Shown here: piece after piece, positions 18,155-27,507 of the stretch | Layout: each line of letters opens with the position of its first letter | Position numbering within the stretch: the first letter of the stretch is position 1 | Source: Spirosoma fluviale | GTDB taxonomy: Bacteria > Bacteroidota > Bacteroidia > Cytophagales > Cyclobacteriaceae | DNA length: 41,297 nucleotides | Assembly: GCA_945872775.1 (NCBI GenBank) | Contig: CAMCBC010000004.1 | Location: 1 to 41,297 of the forward strand | Direction: 5' to 3' | Program-made: the position numbers and the translations under genes | Notes under the pieces: generated by a model | What the model was told of the DNA's origin: nothing | Databases searched by the model: none | What the model saw: the letters and a program-made list of their open reading frames with translations, nothing else

Positions 18155-20650
18155 ATGGCAAAGTCTAAAAGTTCCTATTTTCTTTATGGGATGATCTTGC
18201 TATCCCTGGCGCTTGGGATATTCCTGTCGTATCTTTTACTTTTTGCCAATGCACTTTTCATTAGCGAAATCGGCACATCCCAGCTACCCATGGCCTACCT
18301 GATTTCAGGAATAGGGGGGTTGTTTATCACGTGGTTGTTCAATAAATATGAAAAGAAATGGGGTTTTTCTAAAGCCGCAACCTTTTTCAGTGTAATCATC
18401 GCGGTGCTGATATTTCTCATTTGGTATGCGTATGTACAAAATTTTTACGCCTACTATGTGGTGTTTTTTTCCTATGCGATGTATTGGATTTCTGCCAATT
18501 TCACCGGCCTGGTTTTCTGGAAAATCCCAAGCAATATTTTTAATCTAGATGAAAATAAAAAATACAACGGAATCATCAGCTCAGGGGAAGGGATCTCTGC
18601 GATCATTTCTTATTTGTCAGTGCCTCTTTTGCTTTCTCTAGATTTCTTCACGCGAGATAAATTCTTGCTTATTTCCTTTTTTGGAATTTTATCCTTCTCT
18701 GGAATTACCTTTCTGCTAAGCAGAGGAATTGTAGCTAAGGTTGCCCCTGAAAAAATAAGCGAAACCAAGGATTCAGGATCGAGCGATCAGAAAAAGCTTA
18801 CCAAGGAACCGTATTTTAAACTCATTTTCTTGTCCGTACTATTGGCGGTGGTCATCCAATTGGTGATTGATTTTTGTTTGATGGAAGTTTCTGCCAACCA
18901 AATGTCTGATCCACTCGAACTGGCAAAATACTTCTCTTTCATATTTGGAGGAATGCGGGTGATTGAATTGCTTCTCAAATCCTTCGTATCCAAGTTTCTG
19001 ATCAAAGAATATGGTGTATTTATCAGTTTAACGACCATGATTTTCGCATTAGGTTTTACCACTATTATAGGCATTTCCTCCTATTTGACAGGTTACCTAG
19101 GCTTGATTCTTATCGTAGCTTCGCTTGGTAAGGTCTTTGAACGATCCTTTTACCGTTCATTACATGCACCAACGATTAACCTACTGTACCAGGCTTATCC
19201 AGCAGCCAAGCGCTCTCTTACCCAGAATTATGCGGATGGTTTTGGAAAAACCGTAGGACAATTGGTAGCGGCGCTATTGATTCTAGGGATTGGATCCATT
19301 GAAGATTTTGAAATTAAGGTTCTATTTACGCTGCTACTCGTATTAGTTGTTCTAATCGTTTGGTTAATTGTTTCCAAAAAATTGATTGTCTTTTACCGAT
19401 TGGAACTATCCAATATCCTTAAATCACTGAATGCCTCTGTTAAAACCACACCCAATTCCGCTGTAGGTGATCTTCAGGACGGTACTAACCAAGCAGCTCA
19501 ACCCTCTTCTATGGTTGATTCCGTTTTGGTTATCCAGCAGAAAACCAATCAACTTTTTGCGCTTGAAAAGGCTTATTCTTCAGGAGATTTTAATTTGACT
19601 GCACAGCTGACCCAAGAAGATTCCAACGCTTTGGCAATGCTTGCAGAAGGCATTGTTTCGGATCTCCAGTCGCTCAACAGTACACAACTTAGCAAGTACC
19701 ATGAGCAGCTTGTTGCATTGAATGAAGGGAATGAGAAACCAAGCAAACTGCTTGAATTACTGAATCTTTTGGTTCATTCGACCAGTATTCAAAAGAATGT
19801 TCACATTAATTTTTATAGTTCCTTGAAAAAATTGAGACGGGTGGATTTTCTTTATTCTTCTGTGATTCAACACATGGTAAAGATGCAAGTACAAGATCTC
19901 GGGAATCAGGATTATTACATGCTATTGGAGGAAAGAATTCAGAAGTATACCTACTTATTGATTTGTCATAGAGATCTAGGAAAAACGTATCCTGTATTGG
20001 ATAAGTTGCTCTTGTCTGAGACAAAAACAGCAATGAATGACATTCTGTATTGCTTGTCCTTTAAACATGATCCAGTCACTTTAAATCAGATTGTGACGAT
20101 GATCAACCAAGGGGATAAATCTGAAGAATTGATTTCTTTGGAATTGTTAGAGCTAATTCTAGAGGAACAAGAGAAGAAATGGATTTTGCCTATTTTTAAA
20201 GAAAGTAATCCAGACAAAATTCTCAGAAAACTAGAACGTGATTTTCCTCAAGTAGTGCTCGGCAACGAGAAAAGATTGCTGTCGATACTAAGTTCCTTTA
20301 AACTTGATATTCCTAAAATCATCATATCACAAGCTTTACTTGATCTGTTGCGTGATTTTCCTTCCATGTCCAACAAGGCCCTATTTAATAGTATTCAAAA
20401 AAGTGATCCAAGACTTTCTCAACTCTTCCACAGGTTCGAAGGTGAAAGAAAAGTTGGTAATTCTACTGCTGTACTAGAGGCAGATTCTGCTTTGATCCAA
20501 GTGCAAGAAAATGAGTTTTCTACCCTCCATTATAGGTATTGGTTCAATAAATCTGAAGTAAATGAGGAGGGGAATTCAGACCAAAAAGGACTTTATTCAG
20601 TTTATAAGACTCTTTTTCCAGTAGTTTTTCCTCTGGAGAAATTGAATTAA
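18155..20650 (+). CDS. Polytopic NTT (ATP/ADP translocase)/MFS-like membrane protein with large C-terminal soluble domain
   Basis: About 12 hydrophobic helices in the first ~410 aa ('LLLFANALFISEIGTSQLPMAYLISGIGGLFITWL'), then a ~420-aa hydrophilic alpha-helical region, possibly HEAT-like. Confidence 0.65.
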   Translation: MAKSKSSYFLYGMILLSLALGIFLSYLLLFANALFISEIGTSQLPMAYLISGIGGLFITWLFNKYEKKWGFSKAATFFSVIIAVLIFLIWYAYVQNFYAYYVVFFSYAMYWISANFTGLVFWKIPSNIFNLDENKKYNGIISSGEGISAIISYLSVPLLLSLDFFTRDKFLLISFFGILSFSGITFLLSRGIVAKVAPEKISETKDSGSSDQKKLTKEPYFKLIFLSVLLAVVIQLVIDFCLMEVSANQMSDPLELAKYFSFIFGGMRVIELLLKSFVSKFLIKEYGVFISLTTMIFALGFTTIIGISSYLTGYLGLILIVASLGKVFERSFYRSLHAPTINLLYQAYPAAKRSLTQNYADGFGKTVGQLVAALLILGIGSIEDFEIKVLFTLLLVLVVLIVWLIVSKKLIVFYRLELSNILKSLNASVKTTPNSAVGDLQDGTNQAAQPSSMVDSVLVIQQKTNQLFALEKAYSSGDFNLTAQLTQEDSNALAMLAEGIVSDLQSLNSTQLSKYHEQLVALNEGNEKPSKLLELLNLLVHSTSIQKNVHINFYSSLKKLRRVDFLYSSVIQHMVKMQVQDLGNQDYYMLLEERIQKYTYLLICHRDLGKTYPVLDKLLLSETKTAMNDILYCLSFKHDPVTLNQIVTMINQGDKSEELISLELLELILEEQEKKWILPIFKESNPDKILRKLERDFPQVVLGNEKRLLSILSSFKLDIPKIIISQALLDLLRDFPSMSNKALFNSIQKSDPRLSQLFHRFEGERKVGNSTAVLEADSALIQVQENEFSTLHYRYWFNKSEVNEEGNSDQKGLYSVYKTLFPVVFPLEKLN

Positions 20651-20686
20651 TAGGTAAGAATAGATTTTAATTCTTCCAGCAAAAAT

Positions 20687-20717
20687 AAAAAAAGCCTAGA
20701 ATTTTCTAGGCTTTTTT
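20687..20717. terminator. Bidirectional intrinsic terminator
   Basis: AAAAAAGCCTAGA-ATTT-TCTAGGCTTTTTT hairpin flanked by A-run and T-run, between a + gene and a - strand tRNA. Confidence 0.9.
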
Positions 20718-20723
20718 CTTTTG

Positions 20724-20812
20724 CAGAGAGTGGGGGATTCGAACCCCCGGTACAGTATAACCCGTACGACAGTTTAGCAAACTGTTGGTTTCAGCCACTC
20801 ACCCAACTCTCT
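20724..20812 (-). tRNA. tRNA-Ser(GCT)
   Basis: Reverse complement AGAGAGTTGGGTGAGTGGCTGAAACCAACAGTTTGCTAAACTGTCG...GGGGGTTCGAATCCCCCACTCTCTG: 7-bp acceptor stem, anticodon stem ACAGT/ACTGT with loop TTGCTAA (anticodon GCT), long variable arm, T-loop GGTTCGAATCC, discriminator G. Confidence 0.95.
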
Positions 20813-20861
20813 AATCCGTGTTGGCTTTTGGAGAACACAAGTGTCTCGGACCAAGATGTAA

Positions 20862-20893
20862 CAAATATACGCCAATAGAAAAGATTTTCGCAA
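20862..20893 (-). promoter_or_regulatory. Bacteroidota-type promoter for tRNA-Ser
   Basis: On the minus strand TTG-N21-TATATTTG matches the TTG / TAnnTTTG consensus, about 50 nt upstream of the tRNA 5' end. Confidence 0.6.
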
Positions 20894-21038
20894 GGGCAAT
20901 TGTATAAACAACTGTCGCAATCAACAAAAACCAAGTAATTCATTGACAATCAAATCATATACTTTGCCTTAATTCTGGATTAGACAGTGCTCAACTCCTT
21001 AGAAGGAAGGGTTTGCTCTTTAGTTGAATTGAATCAAA

Positions 21039-21497
21039 TTAAGGTTTTAAAACCTTTAGCCCTATAGCCTCAATTCCTTCAAGTTCTGCTTGACGCATGT
21101 ATTGAAGGAAAATTACTTCGGAAGCCTTCATAGGGATAGCAAAGGGTAGGGTATCGTAGGTGGTGAAGGTGTTCCCAAATCCCTGCCCAATTGGCTTGCC
21201 AGTTTGTCGATCAAATACGGGTACATTCACCAGACTATCCATCAAAACCAATGCGCTTGAATCTCGGATAATCAATTTGAGGTAGCAATTGGAAAAGGGG
21301 TAGTCCTCTGTATACCGTACCCCAACAACTGCCTTTCCTCTAACTGAATCTAGGCTTGAAAGATCAAAGTAGATGGAGTCCGACTCTTGCCATCTTTCGG
21401 AATCAAAGGAATGGTATTCCTCATACATCCGATCTTTTCCGCATGAAAACAGCAATAAAACAAATCCAAGAAGTGATGCTTGGTAGATTTTAGTCAT
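21039..21497 (-). CDS. gldH: Gliding motility lipoprotein GldH
   Basis: 'MTKIYQASLLGFVLLLFSCGKDRMYEEYHSFDSERWQESDSIYF' lipoprotein signal and GldH-like sequence. ATG at 21497 overlaps the stop of the upstream gene; the longer track ORF (to 21749) runs antisense/out of frame through ricT. Confidence 0.85.
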   Translation of the reverse strand: MTKIYQASLLGFVLLLFSCGKDRMYEEYHSFDSERWQESDSIYFDLSSLDSVRGKAVVGVRYTEDYPFSNCYLKLIIRDSSALVLMDSLVNVPVFDRQTGKPIGQGFGNTFTTYDTLPFAIPMKASEVIFLQYMRQAELEGIEAIGLKVLKP

Positions 21498-22914
21498 TTC
21501 CTGTCGTACCACTTGGTCCTTGATTGATTCTTGGTGGAAACCGTTTTGGGGTTTCTGATGGGGAACTGGTAGGCTTAGGTGCAGGTGATTCTCCTTTCGA
21601 TACTGGAGCATCTGTAGGACCAGCATTGAAATTAGGCCGAGGCCTTTTTTTATGCTTTTTACGTTTGTCTCCTTCTCTAGGAGAAGAGCTGCCGTCTGCT
21701 GGCCTATTTTGAGAGGTAGGAGCTTGTTTGGGTTCTGCTGATTTGGCACCTTGAGGCTCTGCCTTTGGAGTTTCCTGATTTTGATTTACCCGCATCCCAT
21801 TCCCTTCTGTAGGCCGCTTCTTTTTCTTTTTCTTCTTCTTCGAAAATTTCTTGTCCAGCAATTCCAACTCACGGGTAGATTGTGCTGCAAGGTCTTCCGC
21901 CTCGGTTGATTGATCTATCTTAAGATTGAAAACCTTCACACCTTTTTCATTCAAGGCTTGTATTTCGCGCACGCGATCACAAGTGATGCTGATCCAGTCG
22001 TTGTCATGGTTGTAATTGAACCACATCAACTTTCTGAAAATGTCGGTCTTTTGCAATTTGGCAGGACCCTGTTCCGTTAGGAGTGGCTTTTCTACCTGAG
22101 GGATATCCTTGATGGCATCCATGTAGGTGTCTAGCTCGTAATTGAGACAGCATTTCAATCGCCCACATTGGCCGCTCAACTTTCCAGGATTGAGCGATAG
22201 GTTTTGGTAGCGCGCTGCAGAGGTAGTAACATTTTTAAAATCTACCAGCCAGGTGGAGCAACACAATTCTCTGCCGCAAACACCAATTCCACCCAATCGC
22301 CCAGCTTCCTGGCGGAGGCTTATTTGACGCATTTCCACACGTACTTTAAACTCACCAGCTAGCGATTTAATCAATTCTCTGAAGTCAATTCGGTCTTCTG
22401 CTGAATAGTAAAAGGTAGCCTTGGAGTTGTCAGCCTGGAATTCTACATCAGACATTTTCATGTTTAGCCCATACTCATCGACAATTTGTTTGCAACGGTA
22501 CAGGGTTGGGACTTCTTTTGCCTTGGCTTCCTCCCATTTCTCCAAATCCTTCTGCGTGGCTACCCGGTAGATGCGAGTGATGTTGTCGTCATTTCTCACT
22601 TTGCGCTTTTGCATTTGGAGACGTACCAACTCACCTTGTAGGGAAACATGGCCGATATGATGGCCGCTTGGCACGTCCACTACTACTGGGTCCCCGGTAT
22701 TCAAGGACAGGAAATCTACATTTCTGAAGTACTCTTTTCTTCCTCCTTTAAACTTGACTTCTACAATATCAAACTGATCCAACTGGGGGATACCCATTTG
22801 GGTGAGCCAATCAAAAGAATTCATTTTATTGCAATCACTCGTGCCGCAGGTGCCATTGTTTTGGCATCCTCCAGTACCTCCTGAGGAGGTGGAGCATGAA
22901 CTACATCCAGACAT
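21490..22914 (-). CDS. ricT: PSP1 domain-containing regulatory iron-sulfur protein (RicT/YaaT-like)
   Basis: 'GVCGRELCCSTWLVDF' and 'SGQCGRLKCCLNYELDTYMD' PSP1-family cysteine motifs; Cys-rich N-terminus and Lys-rich C-terminal tail. Confidence 0.88.
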   Translation of the reverse strand: MSGCSSCSTSSGGTGGCQNNGTCGTSDCNKMNSFDWLTQMGIPQLDQFDIVEVKFKGGRKEYFRNVDFLSLNTGDPVVVDVPSGHHIGHVSLQGELVRLQMQKRKVRNDDNITRIYRVATQKDLEKWEEAKAKEVPTLYRCKQIVDEYGLNMKMSDVEFQADNSKATFYYSAEDRIDFRELIKSLAGEFKVRVEMRQISLRQEAGRLGGIGVCGRELCCSTWLVDFKNVTTSAARYQNLSLNPGKLSGQCGRLKCCLNYELDTYMDAIKDIPQVEKPLLTEQGPAKLQKTDIFRKLMWFNYNHDNDWISITCDRVREIQALNEKGVKVFNLKIDQSTEAEDLAAQSTRELELLDKKFSKKKKKKKKRPTEGNGMRVNQNQETPKAEPQGAKSAEPKQAPTSQNRPADGSSSPREGDKRKKHKKRPRPNFNAGPTDAPVSKGESPAPKPTSSPSETPKRFPPRINQGPSGTTGND

Positions 22915-22950
22915 ATCTATTTTTTACAGGGCTCAGGCCTCTAAATTCAA

Positions 22951-24243
22951 TTAATTAATTTTCAATCTTAAAATATCCTGGCCTATATCTCTTCGATAAT
23001 AGGCTTTTTGCCAAGATACCTGTTTTATGGTGCCATACGCTGATGCGAGCGCATCTTCCAAATTGGCCCCTATTCCTGTGATAGCGAGTACTCTTCCACC
23101 TAAATTAACCAGCGATCCTGATTCATTCCGCGCAGTGCCGGCATGAAAAAGGACCGTTCCGTCGGTTGATTCAGGCAAGGAAATGGCAAACCCTTTTTCA
23201 TAGCCCTCAGGATATCCACCGCTCACCATCACTACAGTAGCGCAGGTTTTTGGAGATACTTGAAGCGTATAATCAACCAACGTACCCTTTGCTATGGCTA
23301 AAAGCAAATCTACAAAATCACTTTCAATCCGCGGAAGAACCGCCTCAGTTTCCGGATCACCCATACGCACATTGTACTCAATCACATAGGGCTCACCATT
23401 GGTATTCATCAATCCTATAAACAAAAACCCTTTGAAAGGAATTCCCTCTTTTGCCAAACCTTGAATGCTGGGTTTTACGATGCGCTCTTCCACTTTATTC
23501 AAGAAAGCAACATCTGCAAAAGGAACAGGGCTTATTGCTCCCATACCGCCTGTATTGAGTCCTGTATCTCCTTCACCGATTCGCTTGTAATCTTTCGCTT
23601 CAGGCAAAATTTTATAGTTCAATCCATCAGTGGCCACAAAAACTGAAAGTTCAATTCCGGTAAGAAATTCTTCCACCACAACTTTCGAAGAGGCATCTCC
23701 AAATTTTGCATCCACAAGCATTTCTTTTAGGGAGTTTTTTGCTTCTTCCAAACTTTCGCAAATCAATACCCCTTTGCCAGCAGCTAATCCATCTGCTTTC
23801 AAGACGATAGGCAAAGATTGCTGCTCCAAGTAAGCAATCCCTTCAGCCAATTGATGGGCATGAAAAGTGGCGTAAGCAGCAGTAGGCACCCCATTGCGAA
23901 GCATAAACTGTTTGGAAAAATCTTTACTTCCTTCAAGGGTAGCTCCAAGTTGCGAAGGGCCCACAATTGGAAGATGCTCCATCCCTTGTTGTGCATGTAG
24001 GTAATCTACCAAACCCTTGACTAAGGGTTCCTCTGGGCCGATGACTAATAGGTCAATGGCATTTGATTTGACAAACTCATGGATGCCGACAAAATCCGTC
24101 ACTCCAAGAGGGACATTGATGGCGATTTCGGCTGTTCCTGGATTGCCAGGGGCCACAAAAAGTTGGCTGCAGTGAGGGCTTTGGGATATCTTCCATGCAA
24201 ATGCATGCTCTCTTCCTCCGCTCCCCAATAAAAGAATATTCAT
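22951..24243 (-). CDS. purD: Phosphoribosylamine--glycine ligase
   Basis: 'MNILLLGSGGREHAFAWKI', 'KADGLAAGKGVLI', 'NTGGMGAISPVP', 'YNVRMGDPETEAVLPRI'. Confidence 0.97.
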   Translation of the reverse strand: MNILLLGSGGREHAFAWKISQSPHCSQLFVAPGNPGTAEIAINVPLGVTDFVGIHEFVKSNAIDLLVIGPEEPLVKGLVDYLHAQQGMEHLPIVGPSQLGATLEGSKDFSKQFMLRNGVPTAAYATFHAHQLAEGIAYLEQQSLPIVLKADGLAAGKGVLICESLEEAKNSLKEMLVDAKFGDASSKVVVEEFLTGIELSVFVATDGLNYKILPEAKDYKRIGEGDTGLNTGGMGAISPVPFADVAFLNKVEERIVKPSIQGLAKEGIPFKGFLFIGLMNTNGEPYVIEYNVRMGDPETEAVLPRIESDFVDLLLAIAKGTLVDYTLQVSPKTCATVVMVSGGYPEGYEKGFAISLPESTDGTVLFHAGTARNESGSLVNLGGRVLAITGIGANLEDALASAYGTIKQVSWQKAYYRRDIGQDILRLKIN

Positions 24244-24257
24244 GGACTCGTTTTATT

Positions 24258-26435
24258 TTAATTGGCGTGTTCTGAGATAAACTTGATTCGGTATACACGA
24301 AGTTCCTCCTCCGTAAAATCTTCCCCTTCCAGTTCATCTAAGGCGGCCTTGATGTGGTCAGTTTCCGCACTCATGAAGTAGTCCAAAAGAATGTCTTCCC
24401 GGTCCTCATCCATGATTCGGTAAATGTAGTAGTCAATATTTAGTTTGGTTCCACTGTAGGTAATCTGTTCAATTTCCTGCAGCAGTTCCATCAAGGAGAG
24501 GTTGAGGTTTTGAGCAATTTCTTCCAAATTAATTTTACGATCAATTTGCTGGATGATCGAAATTTTAACCTTAGATCGCGTGCCTGAGGTCTTGATTACC
24601 ACCTCTGAAGCTGTTTCTATTTCATTTTCAGCGACATAGTTCTGTATGACTTGCAGAAATGAATTTCCAAACTTTTCTACCTTTCCCATTCCTACCCCGT
24701 TAATCTGGGAGAGTTCTTCCTTTGTGGTAGGATAAACTGTCGCCATCTCCTCGAGGGAGGGGTCTTGGAAAATCACGTAGGGGGGAAGGTCCTTCGATTT
24801 AGCGACGCGCTTCCGTTCCACTTTTAACAGCTCAAATAATTTTTCGTCGTATGCTTGAGCAGATTGCTGTAGCTCTTCTTCTACTTCGTGCTGTCCTAGC
24901 TTCTCGAAGTCTTGATCTTTGTACAGCTCGATGAGGAAAGGGTCTTCCAAAAAGCGCTCTCCTTTTGGTGTTAATTTTAGAAGTCCGTAATTCTCAATGT
25001 CCTTTTCTAGAAGGTTAGCGATCATTCCCTGACGGATGACAGAGGTCCAATGCTTCTCATTTTCCTCCCTGCCTTTTCCGAATACAGGTAGCGTATCGTG
25101 CTGATAACTGATGATGTAGTCGTCTTTTTCTCCTGTAATCACCTTCACCAAGTGCTCTATACCAAAACGCTCTTGAGTTTGCTTCACTGCCTCTAAAGCA
25201 ATGCTTAGCGCATGAACTCCATCAAATGTTTCACGATCTCGTTTGCAGTTGTCACAAAAGCCACAATCCTTTTCGAGGATTTCTCCAAAATAGTTCAGGA
25301 TAAACTTTCGCCTACAGACACTGGTCTCTGAGTAGGCAGACATTTCCTGCAGGAGGATTTTGGCATTCTCCCGTTCAGTCACCGCTTTATCCTTGTTGAA
25401 CTTCTCCAACTTGATGATGTCTTCGTAACGGTAAAACATCAGGCAATGCCCTTCCAAGCCATCTCTTCCTGCTCTGCCCGTTTCTTGGTAATAGCCCTCA
25501 AGTGACTTGGGTACATCGTAATGAATGACATACCGCACATCTGGTTTGTCAATTCCCATCCCAAATGCAATGGTTGCCACAATGACATCCAACTCTTCGT
25601 TTAGAAAATCGTCTTGGGTTTTTATTCGAACTGCTGAATCCAATCCAGCATGGTACGGTGCAGCATTGATTTGATTGACTTTGAGTAGCTCTGCAATCTC
25701 TTCTACTTTTTTTCTACTCAAGCAATAGATAATGCCTGACTTTCCTTTGTGTTGTTTGATGAATTTGATGAGTGACTTCTTCGAATCATTTTTCACCTTC
25801 GGCCGCACCTCGTAATACAAGTTGGTTCGGTTAAAGGAAGACTTGAATAAATCGGCTTCTTCCATCTGCAAGTTGCGCTGTATGTCCTGCTGCACCTTGG
25901 GTGTGGCGGTAGCAGTCAATGCGATGATGGGTAGGTGCGGAGCAATTTGGGCGACAATGGATTTGATCCTGCGGTATTCAGGGCGAAAATCATGCCCCCA
26001 TTCTGAGATACAATGCGCCTCATCGATTGCTACAAAACTCAAATGCGCTTCCTTCAAAAATGCAATGTTCTCCTCCTTGGTTAAGGATTCTGGCGCCACG
26101 TAGAGCAACTTGGTTTTCTTTTTCAAAACCTCATTCTTTACCTTGGTGGCCTCAGATTTGGTGAGGGTAGAGTTTAAAAAGTGGGCATTGATCCCAATCG
26201 CATTCAACTGATCTACTTGATTTTTCATCAAGGCAATCAATGGGGAAATGACGATGGCAGTCCCTTCACTTACCACCGCAGGCAATTGATAGCATAATGA
26301 TTTTCCTGCCCCAGTGGGCATAATCACAAAAGTGTTCCGCTGGTTGAGTAGGTTGTCAACTATTAGTTCCTGATTTCCTCGGAACTGACTAAATCCAAAG
26401 ATTTGTTTGAGTTCTAACTTTACTTTTTCTTCCAC
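24258..26435 (-). CDS. recQ: ATP-dependent DNA helicase RecQ
   Basis: 'GFSQFRGNQELIVDNLL', 'MPTGAGKSLCYQLPA', DEAH box 'IDEAHCISEWGHDFRPEYRR', 'ETGRAGRDG', Zn motif and HRDC region. Confidence 0.96.
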   Translation of the reverse strand: MEEKVKLELKQIFGFSQFRGNQELIVDNLLNQRNTFVIMPTGAGKSLCYQLPAVVSEGTAIVISPLIALMKNQVDQLNAIGINAHFLNSTLTKSEATKVKNEVLKKKTKLLYVAPESLTKEENIAFLKEAHLSFVAIDEAHCISEWGHDFRPEYRRIKSIVAQIAPHLPIIALTATATPKVQQDIQRNLQMEEADLFKSSFNRTNLYYEVRPKVKNDSKKSLIKFIKQHKGKSGIIYCLSRKKVEEIAELLKVNQINAAPYHAGLDSAVRIKTQDDFLNEELDVIVATIAFGMGIDKPDVRYVIHYDVPKSLEGYYQETGRAGRDGLEGHCLMFYRYEDIIKLEKFNKDKAVTERENAKILLQEMSAYSETSVCRRKFILNYFGEILEKDCGFCDNCKRDRETFDGVHALSIALEAVKQTQERFGIEHLVKVITGEKDDYIISYQHDTLPVFGKGREENEKHWTSVIRQGMIANLLEKDIENYGLLKLTPKGERFLEDPFLIELYKDQDFEKLGQHEVEEELQQSAQAYDEKLFELLKVERKRVAKSKDLPPYVIFQDPSLEEMATVYPTTKEELSQINGVGMGKVEKFGNSFLQVIQNYVAENEIETASEVVIKTSGTRSKVKISIIQQIDRKINLEEIAQNLNLSLMELLQEIEQITYSGTKLNIDYYIYRIMDEDREDILLDYFMSAETDHIKAALDELEGEDFTEEELRVYRIKFISEHAN

Positions 26436-26495
26436 TCGAAGAAAGGGCTTTGAGGGTGATGTCTACCTGGGCAACAGATTGAACGATTACTTTTA

Positions 26496-26503
26496 TACCT
26501 TTG
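26496..26503 (+). promoter_or_regulatory. Putative -7 element (TACCTTTG) upstream of kdsD
   Basis: Matches TAnnTTTG, 30 nt before the TTG start at 26533; no clean -33 element identified. Confidence 0.35.
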
Positions 26504-26532
26504 TACAAAACTAGTGATTAACGCAGGTAAAA

Positions 26533-27501
26533 TTGAAGTTAACAAAAAATATTAGAAACACCGCCGTTCGGGTTCTTTTAAATGAATCTGAAGCTATTGC
26601 TAAGCTTTCAACGCTTTTGAATGCCGATTTTGAAAACTGTGTAAATCACCTCCTTGAATCTAAGGGGCGCTTGGTGATCACAGGAGTAGGAAAGAGTGCA
26701 TGGATAGCGAATAAGTTGGTGGCTACACTCAATTCTACCGGTACTCCTTCACTATTTATGCATGCCGCCGATGCCATTCATGGTGACCTTGGCATGGTAC
26801 AGCAGGACGACACGGTGCTCTTTATCTCCAAATCCGGAAATACTACAGAAATCAAAGTGCTTTTGCCCCTCGTTAAGCAATTGGGAGTGAAGATTGTAGC
26901 CTTGGTTTCCAATACCCAATCCTATCTGGCCGAACAAGCGCACTTTGTGCTCAATGCGACTATTGCCGAAGAGGCTTGTCCACACAACCTGACTCCTACT
27001 ACCAGTACGACTGCACACTTGGCGCTAGGCGATGCCTTGGCGATCTGCCTCTTGGAAGCTAGAGGATTTACCTCCTCAGATTTTGCACGCTACCATCCTG
27101 GAGGATCTCTCGGGAAGCAGCTTTATCTGAAAGTAGGAGACCTGCTCCCCAACAATCAATTGCCGACGGTAAAGGAAGATGCAAGCGTTGCAGCAGTTAT
27201 TGTAGAGATCTCAAGCAAGCGATTGGGAGCAACTGCAGTGCTGAATGACGCCGGAGACCTTAAAGGAATCATTACGGATGGGGATTTGCGTCGAATGCTG
27301 CAAAAAACGCTTGCCATTCAGGAACTGCAGGCAAAGGATATCATGACAGTAAACCCCAAATCAATCGGGGCGGAAGACTATGCAACAGCAGCATTTGCCT
27401 TGATGAAAAAGCACAACATCACACAATTGGTTGTCCTAGATGGCGAGAAAATCGCTGGATTTGTGCATATTCATGACTTAATGAAAGAAGGTATTGTTTA
27501 A
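26533..27501 (+). CDS. kdsD: Arabinose-5-phosphate isomerase, KpsF/GutQ family
   Basis: SIS domain 'GVGKSAWIANKLVATLNSTGTPSLFMHAADAIHGDLGMV', 'FISKSGNTTEI', two CBS-like segments. TTG start. Confidence 0.93.
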   Translation: MKLTKNIRNTAVRVLLNESEAIAKLSTLLNADFENCVNHLLESKGRLVITGVGKSAWIANKLVATLNSTGTPSLFMHAADAIHGDLGMVQQDDTVLFISKSGNTTEIKVLLPLVKQLGVKIVALVSNTQSYLAEQAHFVLNATIAEEACPHNLTPTTSTTAHLALGDALAICLLEARGFTSSDFARYHPGGSLGKQLYLKVGDLLPNNQLPTVKEDASVAAVIVEISSKRLGATAVLNDAGDLKGIITDGDLRRMLQKTLAIQELQAKDIMTVNPKSIGAEDYATAAFALMKKHNITQLVVLDGEKIAGFVHIHDLMKEGIV

Positions 27502-27507
27502 GTTTCC

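Noticed and set aside
21498-21749. N-terminal extension of the 236-aa ORF containing gldH
   Set aside because: The extension lies wholly within ricT in another frame; the lipoprotein signal begins at MTKIYQASLL (21497).
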